30,297 nt of DNA from Acidobacteriota bacterium (GTDB lineage Bacteria > Acidobacteriota > Terriglobia > Terriglobales > Acidobacteriaceae): positions 1 through 30,297 of the forward strand of contig JAJZAL010000033.1 in the NCBI GenBank assembly GCA_021799405.1, in the 5' to 3' direction. The notes under the pieces were generated by a model, which ran no database searches, was not told where the DNA came from, and saw nothing but the letters and a program-made list of their open reading frames with translations. Positions 25,587 to 30,297 of the stretch are shown here, piece after piece; position 1 is the stretch's first letter, and each line of letters opens with the position of its first letter. The translations under genes were made by a program, and so were the position numbers.

Positions 25587-27137
25587 TCAGGCAACTGGCT
25601 TGGCGGCTGGCCATCCGGCGGTGCTTTGTGCGCGGAGCGAGCGCAGAACGTCGGCATGAGCCGCATCCGTTGCCCAATTTGTAGATTCGTCAGGATCGGA
25701 CTGGTAATCATACAGCTCTTCGGCAACGAGCGTGTGGCTGCTGGTGTTGATCCACGGAACGGTGTGGTCCGGGCGGCGCATCCAGCGCGTGTAGCGGTAT
25801 CGGTCCGTCCGCATCGTGTATCCCATAATGTCTCTACCCCTTGGATACTGGCTGAACGATGCACTTTTCCATCGACGCGAGGGATCGTGAAAAAGCGGCA
25901 CGAAGCTGGTGCCTTCCAGGTGATCGGGCAGCGGCACTCCGGCCAGTTCGCACAGCGTTGGATAGATATCGACGTTTTCGGTCAGACTGTCACTGATTCC
26001 CGGTGTCGCGCCCGGAACGTGAATTATCAAGGGAATGTGGGTGGCGTGTTCGAAGTTGGTGTGCTTGCACCACAAGCCGTGGTCGTCGAGATGCCAGCCA
26101 TGGTCGACGCACAGAATGACGATGGTATTTTCGGCGAGGTCCTGCTCTTCAAGAGCAGCGAGAACACGGCCGATCTGCGCATCAGTAAAGCTCACGCCCG
26201 CATAGTAGCCGTGGATCAGGTGACGGCTGAGCGCGTCTGGGAGCGGTTCCTTGTCCCAGGGAATTCCGTAGTAGTGGCGCAACTCGTCAAAGTTGGTCAT
26301 GGCGAGATCGGGCGCGCCTTTGGGCTTTTCCCGGTAATCGGGAAGCGTGATTTGAGCGGGGTCGTAGAGGTCCCAGTACTTCTTCGGCGCGACAAAAGGC
26401 AGGTGCGGCTTATGGAAGCCGACGGCGAGAAAGAAAGGCGTGTCGAGCCTCTTGGCGCCCAGAATCTTCAGTCTTCTTATTGCTTCAACGGCGATGCGTC
26501 CATCAAGATAGTTGTCGTCCGGGGCGTCCACGCTTTCGGTCGCCGGTCCGTAGACCAGGCCATGACTGGGGATTTGGTGCAGGCGCTCGGCCTCTTCGCG
26601 ATAGCTCTCGGGAGATTGATATTGCTCCAGCTCTTCCGCGGAAGTATCGAAGACCGCCGGGATGCTCCACGAGGCGGGATCGTTCAGGTCTTCGTGGAAG
26701 ACCTTGCCGACCGCCTCGGCAAAATAGCCATTCCTTTTGAACTGCTCCGGGAGGGTAACCACGTCCGGAATATTGTCGCGGAAAAACTTCTTCAGATCGT
26801 AGACCCGGGTTGTGTCAGGACGGCAGCCAGTCAGCAGGCTGGTGCGCGACGGCGAGCAGACAGCCTGCTGGCAGTAGTTGCCGCGAAATACCACAGCCTC
26901 TGCCGCCAGCCGGTCAATATACGGAGTGACCATGTTCTTCGCGCCGAAGCACGGGAATTGCGGCCGCAGGTCATCGACGATCAAGAAGAGCACGTTCATC
27001 TTTCTGGCCGAAGAGGAAGACGGATCGGAAGAAGCGGGCGAAGTATGGGCGCCGAAGGCGAGTTTTTCAGACAGGATGGCGCCGGCGGCTCCGATGGACG
27101 CCCTGGTCAGCAGTTCTCGGCGAGTCAGCTCTTTCAT
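25587..27137 (-). CDS. Secreted sulfatase (iduronate-2-sulfatase-like)
   Basis: This is a type I (formylglycine) sulfatase that should hydrolyse a sulfate ester on a glycan. The 516-residue product has a Tat-like leader (LTRRELLTRASIGAAGAILSEKLAFG, arginines 6-7), the N-terminal metal site VLFLIVDDLRP (D55, D56), and the sulfatase signature CSPSR at residues 94-98, where C94 would become formylglycine. Later motifs are FFLAVGFHKPHLPFVAPKKYWDLYDP and CVDHGWHLDDHGLWCKHTNFEHATHIPLIIHVPG, which are typical of iduronate-2-sulfatase-like members. The ATG at 27137 follows GAGGA by nine bases. It needs a formylglycine-generating enzyme, which is not in the window. It converges with recQ, only 12 bases between the stops. 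The true sulfate position and sugar are unknown. Confidence 0.92.
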   Translation of the reverse strand: MKELTRRELLTRASIGAAGAILSEKLAFGAHTSPASSDPSSSSARKMNVLFLIVDDLRPQFPCFGAKNMVTPYIDRLAAEAVVFRGNYCQQAVCSPSRTSLLTGCRPDTTRVYDLKKFFRDNIPDVVTLPEQFKRNGYFAEAVGKVFHEDLNDPASWSIPAVFDTSAEELEQYQSPESYREEAERLHQIPSHGLVYGPATESVDAPDDNYLDGRIAVEAIRRLKILGAKRLDTPFFLAVGFHKPHLPFVAPKKYWDLYDPAQITLPDYREKPKGAPDLAMTNFDELRHYYGIPWDKEPLPDALSRHLIHGYYAGVSFTDAQIGRVLAALEEQDLAENTIVILCVDHGWHLDDHGLWCKHTNFEHATHIPLIIHVPGATPGISDSLTENVDIYPTLCELAGVPLPDHLEGTSFVPLFHDPSRRWKSASFSQYPRGRDIMGYTMRTDRYRYTRWMRRPDHTVPWINTSSHTLVAEELYDYQSDPDESTNWATDAAHADVLRSLRAQSTAGWPAAKPVA

Positions 27138-27345
27138 CTGGGAATATCCTCAATGGCTGCTTTTTTTGAATAGCGCGGTAACGGGCTGTATTTTGCAACA
27201 ATGGCGTTTTAGCACGAAGGGGCTTCAGAGTGGAAGCCGGTGAGACGGACCAGTCCTCAATGAGTGCGCGCCTCAGCTGGGGATAGACACCTTCCGGCAG
27301 GCAGGAGAGGCTAACCTGCTGTCAGCGATCACTCCGGGAGCGTAC

Positions 27346-27864
27346 TCAGGCCGAATCGGAATCTTTTGGGAAGAGATCCGACTGGGTGGTTGCAGGGACC
27401 GCAGGGTGGGGCCGCTTGCGGCCGGTTGCTCCGATCAGGCTGACGACTTCGAGGCTTTCGATTGCCTGCCGTGGCACGTAAATCCGCTGCGTATTCGATC
27501 GAGTGTCGGGCGGGGTGAGGAGCAGGCCGGCGCCCGTGACGAGTGACAGATCGTTCGCAGCCAGGCCTTCCAGTTCCTCCCCGTCGGCCAGGGTCATACG
27601 CAGCCAAAGACCCGCAGTCCGGGGACGGATGGTGAAGCGTTTGCGAAGAAGGCGCTCCGGATTCGCCTGGTCGGCGGGCGCGATAGGGAAGTCGCGGACA
27701 TAGCAAACCCATTTCACCTGGTCCCAGGGCACGCGCAGCACTTTGCCGGTAAGGTCTAAAATCTCAACTTCCGATGGGTCGTGCGCGAAACCAGCACCCG
27801 CATATCCGGCGTACCAGTCGCGTGAGAACTTGCGCACGATCACAGGTTTGCGGGCGGATGCCAT
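27346..27864 (-). CDS. Conserved protein of unknown function (172 residues)
   Basis: I do not recognise a named function. The 172-residue product has two beta-rich halves: VEILDLTGKVLRVPWDQVKWVCYVRDF (about residues 33-59) and LRMTLADGEELEGLAANDLSL...IYVPRQAIESLEVVSLIG (about 89-145). The second reads like a small beta-barrel that could hold a ligand or protein tail. Similar short proteins occur in Acidobacteria as DUF6982-type proteins, which is from memory and unchecked. There is no signal peptide or membrane segment, so it should be cytoplasmic. The ATG at 27864 starts the conserved part; the frame is open another 61 codons upstream, but those residues look non-coding. No strong ribosome binding site is seen. 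It is divergent from the nucleotidyltransferase gene and lies 208 bases before the sulfatase gene on the same strand. Confidence 0.68.
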   Translation of the reverse strand: MASARKPVIVRKFSRDWYAGYAGAGFAHDPSEVEILDLTGKVLRVPWDQVKWVCYVRDFPIAPADQANPERLLRKRFTIRPRTAGLWLRMTLADGEELEGLAANDLSLVTGAGLLLTPPDTRSNTQRIYVPRQAIESLEVVSLIGATGRKRPHPAVPATTQSDLFPKDSDSA

Positions 27865-27941
27865 CGTCTTGGATTGTCGCACGGCGCAGGCCGCTGTGAC
27901 GGCGCTAATTTGAGCGAAGTGGGGTGAGCAGGATGCGCGCT

Positions 27942-27974
27942 GATACGGGCTGTTCCCGTGTTGACAGCCGTATC
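27942..27974. promoter_or_regulatory. Imperfect inverted repeat in a divergent promoter region
   Basis: GATACGGGCTGT (27942-27953) pairs with ACAGCCGTATC (27964-27974) over 11 bases with one bulged G and a 10-base spacer. The right arm contains a consensus -35 hexamer TTGACA (27961-27966), but a good -10 box at 16-18 bases is missing. It may be an operator or a hairpin in an upstream leader within the 287-base gap between two divergent genes. Confidence 0.38.
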
Positions 27975-28151
27975 GGGAGAACGCATGTGGTACCGATGGA
28001 GAAAAAAGCTGCAAATCTGGTGCAACTAGCTCTAGCAAACCGGTCACAGTTGTGTTAATGTACAGCTTTGCCAGCTATGCCGGTTTGTGCTCTAAGCGTA
28101 ACAACATCAGGGATTTGACCTGGACGTGAGCCAGCAGAAGCGGGGAGCAGA

Positions 28152-30155
28152 ATGCCCGACTACATTTACCTTTTGGAAAACCGGCTGTCGGCCGATCAAC
28201 AGAATGCTCTGCGCCACCTGCGTGATGCGGCCCGGGAAGCGGAAACACTTGTTTTCCTGACCGGAGATGCGGTGCGCGACCTGACCAGCGGCCATGCCGT
28301 TCGCGACATTGAGGTAACGGTTCATGGAAATTCCCTTAAGCTCAAGAAAAAAATAGAGAAGCTTGGCGCGGCTGTCTGGGGTGAAGATGACACGTTACGG
28401 AGTCTCTACCTCTGCTTTCCGGGGACAGTGCGCGTTGATCTGGTTAGTGCGCATCGCGTCGAGTATCCAAAACCGGGCAAACTGGTGATTCATCCGGCCT
28501 CGATCCAGGAGGATCTGCGGCGCCGTGACTTTACGGTAAATGCCATGGCGATCTCTCTGAACGAGGGATCGTATGGCCTGTTGATGGATCCTCTGAACGG
28601 GGCGGCGGATATTGAAGGCCGGACCCTCCGGCTAGTGTCGAGTTACGGCTTTCTGGAGGATCCTTCCACATTGCTTCGCGCAACTCGCTACATCGCGCGG
28701 CTTGGTTGGGAGATGGACCCGAGAACGCGCGCCCGTTATGACAACGCGAAGAATGAGGGAGTGATCGAACATCTCTCCGACCAGGCGCGCAGCCAGGAGT
28801 TGGAGCAGATTGGCCACGAGGAAGAGGGCCTGAAGGTTCTGCGGGCAATGGAGGCCGAGGGCTGGATGAAGGTGCTCTTCCCGGCATGGACCTCGGCTAG
28901 CGCGGATGAGGAAAGGCTGAAGGCGCTGCACGATCTGGCGCTGGAGTTATTGCTGGAGGGCGTGCATGCCGATATGTCGGCCGCGCAGATGCGGCTGCTG
29001 ACCGCCAAATTGTCCTCCAGGGATTTGGCGGCGCTTAAGAAGGCAATGCTGCGTCCGGGATTTGTGGAAGAGTGGAACAGCCTGGATGCGCTGGCGGCCA
29101 AGTTTGCCAAGGTGCTGCTGGCGAAGGAGAATACCGCGCCCTCGGCGAGCTTCAAGTTATTTACGAGCTATGATCCTGAAGCTGTTCTTTGGCTTGGATT
29201 TACGAGTAAAGATAAGGGGGTCCAGGAACGCTATCATCAGTTCCTGAAGGTTTGGCCGGAAGCCCGCCAGAGAATTCCTCACGCGCTGATGCTCGAGATG
29301 CGCATCACTCCGGAACTGCCGGTGTATCGCGAGGTCGTACACGCCATCTTCCTGCAGTTGATTGACGGCAAGCTGAGCACACCTGAAGAGCTTCGTGCCT
29401 TCCTGGAGCCTTACTCGCCGCCGGCTCCGCCTCCCCGCGAGACGGTAAAGCGGACGCGCGCCAGGCGGAGCGCCGAGGCCAAGCTAAGGGAAGCCGAGTA
29501 TGAGGAAGAGGAAGAGTCCGAAGGAGCTTTGGCAGAGGCCGAGGATCTGGAGGAACTTGGCGAGGAAGAGGAGATCGACCTGGGAATCGGCATGCCAAAG
29601 GACGATATGGATGTCGAGATGGTTGCTGAGAACGAGCCGGTGGAAGAGGAACTGGTGGGTGAGGAAGAGGAGCAGCTTGAACCGGCTGAGGCTGTTGTGA
29701 GACCCAGGAGCCGCAAGGAGACGCAACGCGAGCCGGCAAAGAAAGCGGAAACCCCGGCTGCGACTCCAGCCAAGCCGGAGAAACCTGCCAAGCAGGCTGC
29801 CGCGCCAAAAGCTGAAAAGCCGGCGAAGGCAGGAGCCCCAGCCGAGCGCGCTGCAAAACCGGCCGCCAAGCCGGCTTTGACCACCCCCAAACACACGCAA
29901 CCAGAGGCGAAAGCGAAACCGGCACAGAAACCGGCCCCCAAACCTGCCAAGGTTCAGGTGGCTTCCGGCGCAAAAAAGGCCGCACCGGCTGCCGGCAAGA
30001 CTCCGGCCAAGGCCGCGCCCAAAGCCGAAAAGCTGGCTACCGGAAAGGCGAAGCAGGCGGCCGGCACCGCCAAGGCTGGTAAGGCTGCGCCCGTGGCCAA
30101 GCCATCCAAACCGCCAACGAAGAAAACTCCTTCCAAGCCTGCCAAAAAACGCTAG
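28152..30155 (+). CDS. CCA-adding/poly(A)-polymerase-like nucleotidyltransferase with long charged tail
   Basis: The N-terminal half matches class II CCA-adding enzyme/poly(A) polymerase folds: FLTGDAVRDLTSG (residues 35-47, in place of the usual VGGxVRD), then RDIEVTVHG (51-59), RVDLVSAHRVEYP (94-106), RRRDFTVNAMAISL (123-136) and FLEDPSTLLRATRYIARLGW (167-186). The catalytic DxD is here D52-I-E54, so the second aspartate is a glutamate. Residues 200-420 are helical. Then a low-complexity tail follows: very acidic (about 449-512) and after that a Lys/Ala/Pro-rich basic stretch (about 520-667), like a histone-H1 tail. The total of 667 residues far exceeds a usual CCA enzyme (about 400-450). 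ATG at 28152 follows GGGGAG. It could be a tRNA CCA enzyme, an RNA polyadenylase, or a divergent relative with another job. Confidence 0.78.
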   Translation: MPDYIYLLENRLSADQQNALRHLRDAAREAETLVFLTGDAVRDLTSGHAVRDIEVTVHGNSLKLKKKIEKLGAAVWGEDDTLRSLYLCFPGTVRVDLVSAHRVEYPKPGKLVIHPASIQEDLRRRDFTVNAMAISLNEGSYGLLMDPLNGAADIEGRTLRLVSSYGFLEDPSTLLRATRYIARLGWEMDPRTRARYDNAKNEGVIEHLSDQARSQELEQIGHEEEGLKVLRAMEAEGWMKVLFPAWTSASADEERLKALHDLALELLLEGVHADMSAAQMRLLTAKLSSRDLAALKKAMLRPGFVEEWNSLDALAAKFAKVLLAKENTAPSASFKLFTSYDPEAVLWLGFTSKDKGVQERYHQFLKVWPEARQRIPHALMLEMRITPELPVYREVVHAIFLQLIDGKLSTPEELRAFLEPYSPPAPPPRETVKRTRARRSAEAKLREAEYEEEEESEGALAEAEDLEELGEEEEIDLGIGMPKDDMDVEMVAENEPVEEELVGEEEEQLEPAEAVVRPRSRKETQREPAKKAETPAATPAKPEKPAKQAAAPKAEKPAKAGAPAERAAKPAAKPALTTPKHTQPEAKAKPAQKPAPKPAKVQVASGAKKAAPAAGKTPAKAAPKAEKLATGKAKQAAGTAKAGKAAPVAKPSKPPTKKTPSKPAKKR

Positions 30156-30297
30156 AGGCTGTTCGGTTGCTGTTTCGGATCGCGCCGCTCTATGAGAGCC
30201 GTCTGCCCTGCGCCGTCTCGCGCGCATGGCAGTCGACACGCGCCACCCTGTATTCTTTACGCCTTGGCTGAGGCGCTGCGCAGCGAACCGCCTACGG

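Noticed and set aside
25626..27173. 515-codon open frame on the plus strand opposite the sulfatase
   Set aside because: It mirrors the sulfatase almost exactly; the sulfatase strand carries CSPSR and the Tat leader.
29700..30155. Possible DNA tandem repeat in the nucleotidyltransferase tail
   Set aside because: The repetitiveness is of Lys, Ala and Pro codons with no constant period or identical units; it is protein-level low complexity.
30226..30297. Possible start of a further plus-strand gene at the window end
   Set aside because: An ATG at 30226 opens a frame of 24 codons to the edge, but there is no ribosome binding site or recognisable protein in so short a piece.

Overview
The window is about 30.3 kb of high-GC DNA, probably chromosomal and most likely from an Acidobacteriota (Terriglobia/Acidobacteriaceae-like) genome. 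This assignment is an inference. It rests on the combination of a hopanoid squalene locus (hpnC-hpnD-hpnE), HpnJ, a very large TonB-dependent receptor with an N-terminal carboxypeptidase-regulatory-like domain, several secreted carbohydrate-active enzymes with Tat-like leaders, and an arylsulfatase-type enzyme. I see no rRNA, tRNA, CRISPR array, insertion sequence or phage gene.

Layout. (1) 1-3349, plus strand: hpnC (5' end cut off by the window edge), hpnD and hpnE, the three-enzyme route from farnesyl diphosphate to squalene; the first two overlap by four bases. (2) 3389-5802, minus strand, convergent to the above: radical SAM protein HpnJ, a stem-loop with a T-rich tail, then two overlapping half-size EamA/SMR-like membrane proteins. 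(3) 5858-9428, minus strand: a compact operon of HlyD-type periplasmic adaptor, secreted TPR protein and TolC-type outer-membrane channel, with no pump gene inside it. (4) 9782-12211, plus strand: a secreted GH78-type alpha-L-rhamnosidase. (5) 12371-17469, minus strand: a giant Oar-like TonB receptor followed by a secreted phosphoesterase (phospholipase C/acid phosphatase family). (6) 17849-18928, plus strand: a LacI-family regulator divergent from the receptor; the 379-bp spacer is rich in dyads. (7) 18938-23302, minus strand: a zinc-ribbon-like miniprotein, homoserine dehydrogenase, a DUF2264 protein and an alginate-lyase-family protein. (8) 23463-25574, plus strand: RecQ helicase. (9) 25587-27864, minus strand: an iduronate-2-sulfatase-like sulfatase and a small conserved protein. 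(10) 28152-30155, plus strand: a CCA-adding/poly(A)-polymerase-like nucleotidyltransferase with an altered catalytic motif and a 240-residue acidic then lysine-rich tail.

How they fit together. The left 6 kb make and decorate hopanoids: HpnD, HpnC and HpnE yield squalene, while HpnJ acts on the hopanoid side chain; the EamA-like pair could move a lipid or a head-group precursor, but that is inference. The centre and right carry a loose polysaccharide theme (rhamnosidase, alginate-lyase-like protein, DUF2264 protein, sulfatase, TonB receptor, LacI regulator), consistent with scavenging of rhamnose/uronate-containing and perhaps sulfated glycans. They are not one operon and housekeeping genes (hom, recQ) lie between them, so the link is only suggestive. 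The most unusual gene is the nucleotidyltransferase at 28152-30155. The most interesting non-coding stretch is the receptor/lacI spacer.
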